From contig LDXJ01000063.1 in NCBI GenBank assembly GCA_001029295.1, forward strand, positions 124,001 to 188,000: 64,000 bases of DNA. Direction: 5' to 3'. Positions 54,491 through 62,338 of the stretch are shown here, in pieces. A program made the position numbers and the translations under genes. Position 1 is the stretch's first letter, and each line of letters opens with the position of its first letter. Source of the DNA: Peptococcaceae bacterium CEB3. Lineage in GTDB: Bacteria > Bacillota > Desulfitobacteriia > Desulfitobacteriales > Desulfitobacteriaceae. The notes under the pieces are model-generated. The model did not search any database. It was not told the DNA's origin and worked only from the letters and a program-made list of their open reading frames with translations.

Positions 54491-55945
54491 TTAAGACGCG
54501 GGTGTAATGGCGGATATAGGTGTCTGCTCGGCCTGAAGCACCCGCTGGGCTCCGATTTGCTTGCCGATGGTATCCATGGCGAATATCGATACAACCACAT
54601 CCGAAGGGGAAACCCCAGAAACGGCTACTTGAACCACATACTCCTCTGTGAAGTTGACGGTCACGTGGTGGGTAACGACATTTCCAGGTGCAATCGAGAA
54701 CAGCTCATGCACAAAGGGAACTTTTTGCGCGCCCGTAAGACTTACGGAAGCGTAAAATACTTCCAGCTCGATCACGGCGGCGTTGGTCTGACTATCATTG
54801 TCAATGGCGATGCGTAAACTGTTCGCGCCGTCAGTGACCATGGGGCCACTCGTCAGGGTTACCACATGCGAGACAGGGGCAAACGGATTGCTGGTCAGGA
54901 ATGGTTGGAATAGGACAACCTTATCGGGATCGGTGATGGCTTGGCCAGTCCCTGGCCCGTCTCCGTTGACGGATGGACCGCTGGGATCGCCCCACCAGTC
55001 ATTGGTTGCATCCAATGTCCCCGTATACGAGCCAGCTGTCACCAACAGACCGCCGGACGCGTTTCCTTGAATAGCGTTGTATTTCATCCGGATGTTGCTG
55101 TTCGATTCGGGTGCGAACGCGTTGTTGACGCTAACGCCTTGTCGAGCGTTGTTTTGCAATACATTAGCTTCGATGTCAACGTTATTGTCTCCACCTTGTA
55201 ACGAGATACCCTCGTAGGGAAGGTTCTGAATCGTGTTTTCCATGACCTTAACATTGGATGCATGGATCATAGCGATCGGTGCGTCGTGTATGATGTCATT
55301 CATAGCTATAACAATGTTCTGCTGAGTCCCGGACGCCCCGTACAGCGCGACGGATCCGCTAATGTGCCCTGTAATGGTGTTCCGATAGATAAAGTAGTTT
55401 ACGGCACCTCCATCGGAGTAAATTGCGTTGCCTGAAGCGGCTCCGGGCAGGTTGTTATTGACAAAATAGTTCTGCTTGACTTGGGAATACGCGGAACCAC
55501 TCGGATTCAAATACAACCCGAACACGTTGTTACGCACAATGTTATTAAAAATCCACGTGCCAGAGTACGTGTGGTTCGCGGTGACGGCAGGACCCGATGC
55601 GTTGTTTTGAAGTGTGAAGCCATCAACAACGACATCGTCAGCCCCGATCGAGATAGTCCCATTGATGGAGGATCCATTGATTACCGATTCTGTGGTTGGC
55701 GCCGCACTACTTCTGGTTCTCGCGTCCACTCCATATTGTGCACCGTGCAATTGAAGTGGCTGGGAAATAGTTACGTTTTCGTTATACACACCGGCTGATA
55801 CTTGTACGGTACCTTTGGGAGCGGTGCCATTTACTCCATCTTGGATGGTTGCAAAGGCATTTGTGCCTATGGTCTGACCGGGACCTACGGTGGTACCTGG
55901 GGGAAGACCGGCCCAAGCGGCGTTCACATAGACGACCATTGGCAT
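54491..55945 (-). CDS. Right-handed parallel beta-helix repeat protein
   Basis: A 484-residue protein. The N-terminus VVYVNAAWAGLPPGTTV and NAFATIQDGVNGTAPKGTVQ is the usual start of NosD/pectate-lyase-like beta-helix proteins. Residues about 50-330 hold many turns rich in Asn and Gly (VVVDGFTLQNN, WIFNNIVRNNVFGLYL, QNYFVNNN, IVIAMNDIIHDAPIAM). The last 130 residues form a beta-rich domain (VVTLTSGPMVTDGANSLRIA). No signal peptide is seen. AAGGAGG is 9 bases upstream. Similar proteins occur on spore surfaces and in secreted adhesins of Firmicutes; the role here is unknown. Confidence 0.78.
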   Translation of the reverse strand: MPMVVYVNAAWAGLPPGTTVGPGQTIGTNAFATIQDGVNGTAPKGTVQVSAGVYNENVTISQPLQLHGAQYGVDARTRSSAAPTTESVINGSSINGTISIGADDVVVDGFTLQNNASGPAVTANHTYSGTWIFNNIVRNNVFGLYLNPSGSAYSQVKQNYFVNNNLPGAASGNAIYSDGGAVNYFIYRNTITGHISGSVALYGASGTQQNIVIAMNDIIHDAPIAMIHASNVKVMENTIQNLPYEGISLQGGDNNVDIEANVLQNNARQGVSVNNAFAPESNSNIRMKYNAIQGNASGGLLVTAGSYTGTLDATNDWWGDPSGPSVNGDGPGTGQAITDPDKVVLFQPFLTSNPFAPVSHVVTLTSGPMVTDGANSLRIAIDNDSQTNAAVIELEVFYASVSLTGAQKVPFVHELFSIAPGNVVTHHVTVNFTEEYVVQVAVSGVSPSDVVVSIFAMDTIGKQIGAQRVLQAEQTPISAITPAS

Positions 55946-56332
55946 AACGACATACCTCCTTGTACCTTGTTAAGGTTGATATAAGGTATGGCTTGTCGAT
56001 GGATAAGGTGCCAATGCAAAAAACAAACTAGCTTCTTATTCGCACCAGAACCGTTCTTGAGCCGAGGGCGCTACACCATTGGCATTGAAGACGAGCCATC
56101 ACACAGGAGCTGGAAACAGCCGGTTGGATGATCCTCAAGCCGGCAGATGAAGGAGACTGCAAAGAACGAACATGAAGGAGACTGCAAAGAACGAACATGA
56201 AGGAAATGAAGGAATTGCGTTGTCATCTGGAGTCTTTCGAGGGCGAAGTTTTCAAAGTGCACAGGAATGGCGTGACAGTAAGACGATGTTCTTTTTGGCA
56301 AAGCCGACAAAGAGTTCCACTAGCCAGCCTTA
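55946..56332. repeat. Gene-free gap with a perfect 25-bp tandem repeat
   Basis: The unit ATGAAGGAGACTGCAAAGAA plus CGAAC occurs twice without change at 56147-56171 and 56172-56196, and a third copy starts (ATGAAGGAA) at 56197. A rightward ORF from 56197 begins MKEMKELRCHLESFEGEVFK but soon loses character and runs antisense into the antitoxin gene; it may be a gene remnant. Nothing else is recognised in this gap. Confidence 0.7.
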
Positions 56333-56539
56333 TTAGTTCCTTTTCGCCTCCGCCTCTTTTACGATTGTTTCAATATCTATGCTGTCAAGCCATTCATGGC
56401 GTTCTTTGGTATAGTCGCCGTAACCGGAGTCAAATTGCCGTAAAAATTCAACCATACCTACGGGACCAAGTTTTTCACTCAAAGCCTCAATTCCCCTCCT
56501 ACGTATAGTGCCTAAATCTCTAGAAGTCATGCTACTCAT
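56333..56539 (-). CDS. Small putative antitoxin of the PIN pair
   Basis: A 68-residue acidic protein (LGTIRRRGIEALSEKLGPVG, MVEFLRQFDSGYGDYTKERH) that overlaps the end of the PIN gene by 8 bases. Small proteins with this GPVGMVEFLRQFD pattern are found coupled to PIN-domain genes, so an antitoxin role is inferred from context. The order is toxin first, antitoxin second. AT-rich like its partner. Confidence 0.7.
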   Translation of the reverse strand: MSSMTSRDLGTIRRRGIEALSEKLGPVGMVEFLRQFDSGYGDYTKERHEWLDSIDIETIVKEAEAKRN

Positions 56540-56975
56540 TTTCGTCCACCTCCATGAACCAGTTTAACGGATTTTCTGTTATGATATTCAGTTTTAACCG
56601 CCCTGCTATATGTACCAAGTTTCTATCAGTAGTCAGAAACACATCAGCTTTTGAATATTCAGCCGAGGCCAAATGTAAACTGTCAAACGATTTAATTCCA
56701 GACATTTGAATTTCAGCTGCTCGTTTTGCGATAGCATCATTTAACATAATTTTTTCCTCGGCTAACTTATAAAGTTCATAGACCTTGCTCTTTTTCCATT
56801 TGTCAGGAGTGTTTTCAATTTCAATGTCGAGCACTTCACTTGATAGCAGTTGCCATTCTCCTGATATGCATTTTGCCAAAATAGCGAGTATGGCATCGCT
56901 TTCAATTCGTATCTTATCCTGCGTTTGGTCGTCAAAGGGCCTGTTTAAACAGCAAACATCCATATAGATCCTCAT
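56532..56975 (-). CDS. PIN-domain toxin-like protein
   Basis: A 147-residue PIN-domain protein: MRIYMDVCCLNRPFDDQTQD with Asp6, Glu in SSEVLDIEI near residue 53, Asp in IKSFDSLHLASAE near 103 and Asp in VFLTTDRNLVHIA near 122. These are the metal-binding acids of VapC-like RNases. The frame is open to 57104 inside the tmRNA gene, but ATG 56975 follows GAGTGAGGTG and gives the normal start. It ends 81 bases from the 3' end of ssrA. Confidence 0.85.
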   Translation of the reverse strand: MRIYMDVCCLNRPFDDQTQDKIRIESDAILAILAKCISGEWQLLSSEVLDIEIENTPDKWKKSKVYELYKLAEEKIMLNDAIAKRAAEIQMSGIKSFDSLHLASAEYSKADVFLTTDRNLVHIAGRLKLNIITENPLNWFMEVDENE

Positions 56976-57056
56976 CAGCAACACCTCACTCCATATAATC
57001 GCCGAAAAGCCCGGTATTACCGGACTTTCTATTGTATCAATTATTAGGTGCTTCGA

Positions 57057-57404
57057 TGGTGGAGGCGAGGGGACTTGCACCCCTGTATCGAAGAGCTGCC
57101 ACAAAAGCGTCTACGCGTGTAGCCTCCAATTTATTTAACCTCTTTGACTCCTGAAGGCGGGATTCAGTAGAGGTTTTGCTCGATAATCTTAGCTAATGTC
57201 TCCGAGCATTGACATTAGAGCAGTCCTGCTATTTGACACCCTGGCCCCTCACCGCAGGCCGTGAGGCAGGATGTTAGCGGCAATTAAGCAGCTAAAGCGT
57301 AATTTTCGTTGGCAATTAAAAAGGTCCACCGTTTAACGAGACCAGGTGGAATCTCGACGCGCAACTTTTGCCACCGCTTCCCCGAGCGAGTCTGAAACGC
57401 CCCC
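57057..57404 (-). ncRNA. ssrA: tmRNA (SsrA), tag ANENYALAA
   Basis: A 348-base RNA on the reverse strand. The 5' end GGGGGCG pairs with the 3' CGCCTCC of the tRNA-like acceptor stem, and CCA is encoded at the 3' end (57059-57057). The tag frame runs GCC AAC GAA AAT TAC GCT TTA GCT GCT TAA at 57313-57284, giving ANENYALAA, the C-terminal ALAA being the ClpXP signal. The T-arm reads GGGGTGCAAGTCCCC. Together with SmpB it rescues stalled ribosomes. It is the right border of the accessory region. Confidence 0.97.
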
Positions 57405-57423
57405 GTATTCTTTTGACATATTC

Positions 57424-57452
57424 AGTATAACACATTTTTTTAAAAATGCCAG
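57424..57452 (-). promoter_or_regulatory. Promoter of ssrA
   Basis: On the reverse strand CTGGCA (57447-57452) and TATACT (57424-57429) with a 17-base spacer. The -10 lies 20 bases from the mature 5' end, so a short 5' leader is probably removed by RNase P. The rest of the gap to 57672 holds nothing I recognise. Confidence 0.6.
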
Positions 57453-57672
57453 TGGAACTCTTTGTCGGTTTTACCAAAAAGAACAGCGGCGGTCAGCAAC
57501 GTCTCAACAAGAAGGAGATTAATCACGGGGAGAGAGTGCAGCCGACAATGTGTTATACAACACGTACTAACCGGGAATGGAATAATTAGGATAGACAAAT
57601 TCCAGACTGGGCTGTAGAATATACAAGACAGGGTTTAAGAACTGGTGAGATATAACAGAAGGGGGCAGAAAA

Positions 57673-59400
57673 ATGGGAAGACTCGAAAATTTTGCATTTA
57701 GGAAAGGAGGCAGAGGAAAAAGAGGAAGACTCAAGAAGCTGGCGGCTGCGGGCGTGGCGGCGGGTTTGTTGCTGGTGACGGTCGTGACTGGTTGCGGCAG
57801 TCAAAATGTCGCCACCGGGCCGGCGTCGGCCCCGGGAGCGAATGCCCCGCAACGGGGGGGAACATTTATTAACTGGATGAAAGACGATCCGCGCTCACTT
57901 GACCCGGCGCACTGCGGAGATACCCAGTCCTATGACATCCAGTTGAATATCTACGACGGGCTCTTGACCTTCGACCAAAGCGGAAAGAAGGTTATCCCGG
58001 ATCTTGCTTCGCAAATGCCGACCATCAGCAATAACGGAAAAACCTATACTTTCGAGCTTCGCAAGGGCATCAAATTCCAAAACGGTGATCCCTTGACCGC
58101 GGATGATGTGGTCTATACCTTTAACCGGTTGGCTGCCAAGAGCATAGCTTCCGAGGGAGAAGGCTATTTCTCCATGATCAAAGGAATGGACGCAGTCAAT
58201 CAGGGAAAAGCCACGACCGTGAGCGGGGTGGTCAAGAAAGGCGATTATACCGTACAATTTGATTTGAGCGCGCCTAACAGAACATTTCTTGACGTCATGG
58301 CTTTACCTTATGCTTTCATTCTCGACAAAAAATACACTTCAGCTCTTTCCAGCCAGGCGGATCTTTCCCTCAAGCCGATGGGCACGGGGCCGTTCAAATT
58401 CGTAAGTTGGAAGAGAGGCCAAGAGATTAAGCTGGTTCGCAACAATGACTACTTTATGAAGGACGCGGCGGGCCGCCGGTTGCCTTATCTCGACGGCATA
58501 ACCTGGAAACTGGGTTATGACGAGTCTGTAGCTTTCCTGAAGTTCAAGAATAAAGAACAAGATTATACCTGGATTCCCGCGGCTGATTACGTGCAAGTCA
58601 TGAACGATGCGGTACTTAAGAAGGATGTTGTTTCCATCGTTCAGAATGATTTCTGGTATTTCGCGGCCAATGAAAAAGTGAAACCGTTTAACAACAAAAA
58701 GTTGCTCCTGGCTTTGGAGTACGGCATCGACAAGGAGGCGCTTCTGAAGCTCATCAACAACCGCGGTGTCATCGCCAACGGAATTCTGCCTCCCAACATG
58801 CCCGGTTACAAACAAAATCCCGCCGGTTTCAAGTATGACCTTGCCAAAGCGAAGAGTCTGATAGCGGAAGCGGGATATGCCAACGGCTTGCCCGGCGAAT
58901 ACCCGGTTATTTACAGGCAAAGTCAAATTACAAACACCTTAATGGTTAACATTCAGGCTCAGCTCGCCAAACTCGGCATCAAAGTTAAGCTGGATGCCGT
59001 ACCGTTCCCGCAATATCTGGACGTCGTCACCCAAGGAAAGGCTACTCTCCTCTTGGGGCACTGGGCTCAAGATTACCCGGATCCGGATGATTTCCTCAAT
59101 ATACTCTTCAATACATCCCAGATTCCGTCCAATAATCTCCAATGCTACAGTAACCCCAAAGTTGATGCCCAGTTGAATCAGTTATGCCAGGAACCGGACC
59201 TTGAAAAGGCTATTCCCGGTTACCAGGCGGTTGAGAAGACCATTTTACAAGACGGGGCGGAGGTTCCGCTTTATCACGACAAGGCCGAGTATCTCTTACA
59301 GCCTTGGGTTCATGCTCAGTTGCATCCCGTTTTCCCGTATTTCTATTATTTGACCGCTTGGATCGACCAAAAGGCGGAAAAACAGGCCACCGGGAAATAG
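57673..59400 (+). CDS. Oligopeptide/dipeptide-type ABC substrate-binding lipoprotein
   Basis: A 575-residue family 5 solute-binding lipoprotein (OppA/DppA type). The signal sequence has a long basic N-region (KGGRGKRGRLKKL) and lipobox VTGC with Cys41. Family stretches are GGTFINWMKDDPRSLDPAHC near 61, ITPDLASQMPT-like VIPDLASQMPTI, YTFELRKGIKFQNGDPLTAD near 122, MGTGPFKFVSWKRGQEI near 236 and the C-terminal LLGHWAQDYPDPDDFLNILF. It captures peptides or related solutes outside the cell. No permease genes adjoin it within the window. Confidence 0.93.
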   Translation: MGRLENFAFRKGGRGKRGRLKKLAAAGVAAGLLLVTVVTGCGSQNVATGPASAPGANAPQRGGTFINWMKDDPRSLDPAHCGDTQSYDIQLNIYDGLLTFDQSGKKVIPDLASQMPTISNNGKTYTFELRKGIKFQNGDPLTADDVVYTFNRLAAKSIASEGEGYFSMIKGMDAVNQGKATTVSGVVKKGDYTVQFDLSAPNRTFLDVMALPYAFILDKKYTSALSSQADLSLKPMGTGPFKFVSWKRGQEIKLVRNNDYFMKDAAGRRLPYLDGITWKLGYDESVAFLKFKNKEQDYTWIPAADYVQVMNDAVLKKDVVSIVQNDFWYFAANEKVKPFNNKKLLLALEYGIDKEALLKLINNRGVIANGILPPNMPGYKQNPAGFKYDLAKAKSLIAEAGYANGLPGEYPVIYRQSQITNTLMVNIQAQLAKLGIKVKLDAVPFPQYLDVVTQGKATLLLGHWAQDYPDPDDFLNILFNTSQIPSNNLQCYSNPKVDAQLNQLCQEPDLEKAIPGYQAVEKTILQDGAEVPLYHDKAEYLLQPWVHAQLHPVFPYFYYLTAWIDQKAEKQATGK

Positions 59401-59434
59401 TCCAAAGTATGAAAGGGTTTCCTCGGCTGGAGCA

Positions 59435-59473
59435 GTAGGCACCCCCCGCGCTTTGTGCGCGGGGGGTGCCTAC
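59435..59473. other. Perfect 16-bp stem hairpin without T-run
   Basis: GTAGGCACCCCCCGCG (59435-59450) and CGCGGGGGGTGCCTAC (59458-59473) pair completely around CTTTGTG. Neither strand has a T-run after the stem. It lies 35 bases after the binding-protein gene and could block 3' exonucleases or act as a terminator of unusual form. Confidence 0.75.
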
Positions 59474-59530
59474 GTTGAGGGGCGAGAGCGGGGAGCATCC
59501 ATAATGGGAACCGACGGTTATGGTTGTTTA

Positions 59531-59588
59531 GGACGAGTATTGGAGACCGAGCGAGCATCGAATACTGAACGAACGTTGCCGAATTTAA
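59531..59588. repeat. Degenerate 11-bp direct repeats with CGAA core
   Basis: Units GGACGAGTATT (then a 3-base gap), GACCGAGCGAG, CATCGAATACT, GAACGAACGTT and GCCGAATTTAA. CGAR recurs about every 11 bases. Confidence 0.5.
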
Positions 59589-59614
59589 CGCACCTGGGAG
59601 GCGGGGCCGGAAGA

Positions 59615-60082
59615 TTAGGAGTCCAGGTAGTTACTGACGACAAAGCGTACGATATCTCCCCGGCTGACGATACCCACAAGCTTCTTGTCCGCCACAACCG
59701 GGACCTTCTTGATTTTCTTATCGCCTAAGACCTTGGCAACCAGGTCAACTTCCAGGCTGGCCGGAACCGTGATAACCCGTTTGGTGGCAATTTCCATGAC
59801 ATTGCGGTCAAGAAGATTGCCGATTTTCTCCTCAAAGGTTTCTGTGTCAACCCAGGAGGTCGTATAGGTTCCCAGATCAAAGAAAAAGGTTCTTGGATCC
59901 CGATAACCGATATTGCTCATGATGTCACCGTCACTGATGAAACCGATAGGCTCGTTTTTGTCATTAATGACAGGGACCCCGCTGATGCGATGATCAACAA
60001 ACGCGCGCAAGACCGTCCTGACAGAGCTCTCCGAACTCACAGACACAACTTGATCGATCATGACTTCTTTCGCCGTGGTCAA
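59615..60082 (-). CDS. CBS-domain pair protein
   Basis: A 155-residue protein made of two CBS domains: KEVMIDQVVSVSSESSVRTV with FVDHRISGVPVINDKNEPIG, and a second from about residue 90 (RNVMEIATKRVITVPAS, KKVPVVADKKLVGIVSRGDIVRF). A 25-residue insertion (YRDPRTFFFDLGTYTTSWVD) separates them. CBS pairs bind adenine nucleotides or SAM and act as sensors; the target is unknown. The TTG start lies after GAGGTGA. The 250-base gap to the next gene holds CTTCTTCAAG direct repeats near 60219 and 60240 only. Confidence 0.9.
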   Translation of the reverse strand: MTTAKEVMIDQVVSVSSESSVRTVLRAFVDHRISGVPVINDKNEPIGFISDGDIMSNIGYRDPRTFFFDLGTYTTSWVDTETFEEKIGNLLDRNVMEIATKRVITVPASLEVDLVAKVLGDKKIKKVPVVADKKLVGIVSRGDIVRFVVSNYLDS

Positions 60083-60330
60083 AGCTCATCACCTCATATT
60101 CTGCTACCTTCTATCTTAATGGTAACACAAGATGACCTCGGAGATCCAGGAATTAGCAGAAGAAAACAAACTCAGTGCAAGATCTGACAATGTACCTCAA
60201 GCGGAGAAGCGAGGCTTCTTCAAGGCGAAAGAAGCGACACTTCTTCAAGCCGAGGCCATATTTCGTACTATTCATCTTCCCACAAAGTCGGGCAAGGTGC
60301 GCCCTAAGGCCGTGATGTGCCAAGTTTTCT

Positions 60331-60993
60331 CTACTTCAGGATCTCCCGAATGTTCAGGGTGACATGATAAGTCTGCTCCGGACCGTTGATAAACATGCCC
60401 AGACGCTCGATGAAATTAACCAGTTCCGAAGTGGTAAATTGCCTGTCAATATTGACCAGGTAGGATTCCCGCCCGACCGGCTGCGGTTGGACCGGCGCGG
60501 CGGTCTCCGTCACCTCGGGTGTTTTAGGGTGTTTGTCTGAGCGCAGCTTGTCCAGATGCTCAACCGCCGCCGGCCCGACTAGAACGTTGTTTCCTCTGAT
60601 TCTTACCACTTCATATTTGCCGAAAAAGGAACTGACAGTGGCCGGCGAGCATTTCCAGGCGTCGAGAATCTCCTGGTTCTTATGGAGCCGGCGCAGTTCG
60701 GCGGCGGCTTTCTGTGCATCCTTAAAATCCAGGGCATCAAAGTCGTTGCGCGGAGGTATTTCTCCTTTGAGGATGCGTTCCAAGATATCCATCAGTTGAA
60801 TCTCCCCTATCGTTGTAATATGTAGGACCCCGGGATAAACTACGAGCCGTTTTTCAAACCCGGTCAAGTTTTCGCTTGGAGTTCGAACGGTTTCGTGCCT
60901 TCGCGTCCTCGACGCTCTGTGCAACGCACCGGAGGCGGTTCGCTTTTGTTCCCGGATTTCGCCTTGCAGCATTTGTTCGATGTTTTCACTCAT
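60331..60993 (-). CDS. Hypothetical protein with duplicated start motif
   Basis: A 220-residue soluble protein I cannot assign. Residues 5-13 (IEQMLQGEI) and 70-78 (LERILKGEI) are similar, and both follow an ATG. The second ATG (60792) has GGGGAG 8 bases upstream and gives a 153-residue form. The middle has a possible helix-turn-helix (NQEILDAWKCSPATVSSFFGKY) followed by RIRGNNVLVGPAAVEHL; a Pro-rich linker (TAAPVQPQP) leads to a C-terminal domain YLVNIDRQFTTSELVNFIER. DNA binding is only suggested by the helical pattern. Confidence 0.65.
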   Translation of the reverse strand: MSENIEQMLQGEIREQKRTASGALHRASRTRRHETVRTPSENLTGFEKRLVVYPGVLHITTIGEIQLMDILERILKGEIPPRNDFDALDFKDAQKAAAELRRLHKNQEILDAWKCSPATVSSFFGKYEVVRIRGNNVLVGPAAVEHLDKLRSDKHPKTPEVTETAAPVQPQPVGRESYLVNIDRQFTTSELVNFIERLGMFINGPEQTYHVTLNIREILK

Positions 60994-61112
60994 AAAGAGT
61001 CACTCAAATCTCCCCTAATCAAATCTCTTTTAGTTACATGTTTTATTGGTCAACATTGCTTTTAATCAAAATTATCCTTTGCTTGAAAACCCTATTTTAT
61101 AACCATGACCAT

Positions 61113-61141
61113 ATTTTAGTACGTTAGACAGTTATAGTCAA
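61113..61141 (-). promoter_or_regulatory. Promoter of the 60331-60993 gene
   Basis: On the reverse strand TTGACT (61136-61141) and TAAAAT (61113-61118) with a 17-base spacer, giving a leader of about 110 bases. Confidence 0.65.
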
Positions 61142-61419
61142 ATTAAGAGCGAAAAAATAAACTCGAAAAAAGTAATATGGCCAAAAAGCTTAACCGTATG
61201 CCCCTGGATTTATCAATAGGTTCTTAGACCTCTGATCACAGTCATGGGATTTAGTGTAACGGACCGTAGGCAAGGGTGCGGCAGCTCCGCAGTCTCCGTA
61301 AAGGTACACACATATATATTTCGGATGAACTGTTCACTTTGCGGCGGGTTCTCGCGGCCGGGGCGTAAAGGATGAGCTACAAATATCAGTGTATCACAAT
61401 TCTCGGGGTAATGGTTCAG
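61142..61419. other. Gene-free AT-richer stretch
   Basis: Part of the 580-base gap 60994-61572. Between the promoter above and the rubrerythrin terminator I see no gene, RNA or repeat. Confidence 0.5.
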
Positions 61420-61446
61420 TAAAAAAAGCCACCATGAGGGTGGCTT
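61420..61446 (-). terminator. Terminator of the rubrerythrin gene
   Basis: On the reverse strand AAGCCACC (from 61446) pairs with GGTGGCTT around CTCAT and is followed by seven T (61427-61421). Confidence 0.85.
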
Positions 61447-61496
61447 AATTGCGGTATGGACACGGGTAAAACCCAGTGCGTGGCAGTTCGGTTTTT

Positions 61497-61572
61497 GGAG
61501 TATCTATTCGAGTATTGATAGAGCATTGATTCCGGTATTTACCGAGAGGTCTCTTCAGTATTCAGCGAGTAG
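61497..61572. repeat. Degenerate 11-bp direct repeats downstream of rubrerythrin
   Basis: Seven consecutive 11-base units: GGAGTATCTAT, TCGAGTATTGA, TAGAGCATTGA, TTCCGGTATTT, ACCGAGAGGTC, TCTTCAGTATT, CAGCGAGTAG. The second and third differ at two positions. Confidence 0.6.
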
Positions 61573-62115
61573 TTAGAAGTAACGCTTGAGGAGACCTTGG
61601 AAAGCCATGCCGTGCCGCGCCTCGTCCTTACACATTTCATGAACCGTGTCGTGAATGGCATCCAGGTTGAGTTTCTTGGCCAAGGTGGCCAAATCCTTTT
61701 TACCCTGGCAGGCACCGTGTTCGGCTTCTACCCGCATTTCCAGGTTCTTTTTCGTATCCGCCGCTACGACTTCTCCCAGAAGTTCGGCAAATTTGGACGC
61801 ATGTTCCGCTTCTTCCCAAGCGATCCTTTTGTACGCCTCCGCGACCTCAGGATGCCCTTCACGATCGGCTTGACGGCTCATGGCCAAATACATTCCGACT
61901 TCCGTGCATTCACCGGTAAAATTGGCTTTCAAGCCTTCGATTACTTCGGGATCCACACCCTTGGCCACGCCTATAATGTGCTGGTCCGCCCACTGCAGCC
62001 CGGATTCGCTTTTCTCGCTGAACTTTTCCTTGGGGGAGCCACATTGGGGGCATTTATCGGGCGCTTCAGTTCCCTCATAGATGTAACCGCAGACTGAACA
62101 GACAAACTTCTTCAT
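61573..62115 (-). CDS. Reverse rubrerythrin (rubredoxin domain first)
   Basis: A 180-residue non-haem iron peroxidase. An N-terminal rubredoxin domain ([10 protein letters not shown] at residue 6, [11 protein letters not shown] at 22) precedes a ferritin-like diiron domain with Glu/His ligands in [32 protein letters not shown] and [10 protein letters not shown]. This domain order marks the 'reverse' type that reduces hydrogen peroxide and oxygen with NADH in anaerobic Clostridia. It has its own near-consensus promoter and terminator, so is monocistronic. Confidence 0.95.
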   Translation of the reverse strand: MKKFVCSVCGYIYEGTEAPDKCPQCGSPKEKFSEKSESGLQWADQHIIGVAKGVDPEVIEGLKANFTGECTEVGMYLAMSRQADREGHPEVAEAYKRIAWEEAEHASKFAELLGEVVAADTKKNLEMRVEAEHGACQGKKDLATLAKKLNLDAIHDTVHEMCKDEARHGMAFQGLLKRYF

Positions 62116-62197
62116 GATTTCTTTCCTTCCTTCCCGTCTTTAAACCTTTTGTTTACGGACTCGGCCTCTTAAGGCCGCTCTGCATTTGACATTGATT

Positions 62198-62226
62198 ATC
62201 TTATAGTATTTATTCTAAAGTGTCAA
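62198..62226 (-). promoter_or_regulatory. Promoter of rubrerythrin
   Basis: On the reverse strand TTGACA (62221-62226) and TAAGAT (62198-62203) with a 17-base spacer. The spacer TTAGAATAAATACTA partly resembles a Fur/PerR box (TTAnAATnATTnTAA), so peroxide or metal control is possible. Confidence 0.65.
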
Positions 62227-62338
62227 GGGGTATTTGCGAAATTTCTCGATGAGAAGCGCAGGAGAAGAAAGGGACTTCGGGCCGGGGATCAGAGAGGTTT
62301 GCGAAGCTAGCTTTAAGGGAAAACTGTCTTCAGGGAAG

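Noticed and set aside
56197-56508. Rightward 103-residue ORF beginning MKEMKELRCHLESFEGE
   Set aside because: Only the first 30 residues look protein-like, and most of the frame is antisense to the small antitoxin gene and its overlap with the PIN gene. At best a remnant.
57057-57120. tRNA-like end considered as a separate tRNA gene
   Set aside because: There is no anticodon arm; the sequence pairs with the far 5' end as in tmRNA. No tRNA or rRNA gene was found in the window.
60132-60362. Rightward 76-residue ORF between the CBS and hypothetical genes
   Set aside because: No ribosome site and no family resemblance; it overlaps the 3' end of the leftward hypothetical gene.
62204-62220. PerR/Fur box in the rubrerythrin promoter
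   Set aside because: Only the left half fits the 7-1-7 pattern well, so it is noted as a possibility within the promoter entry and not called as an operator.
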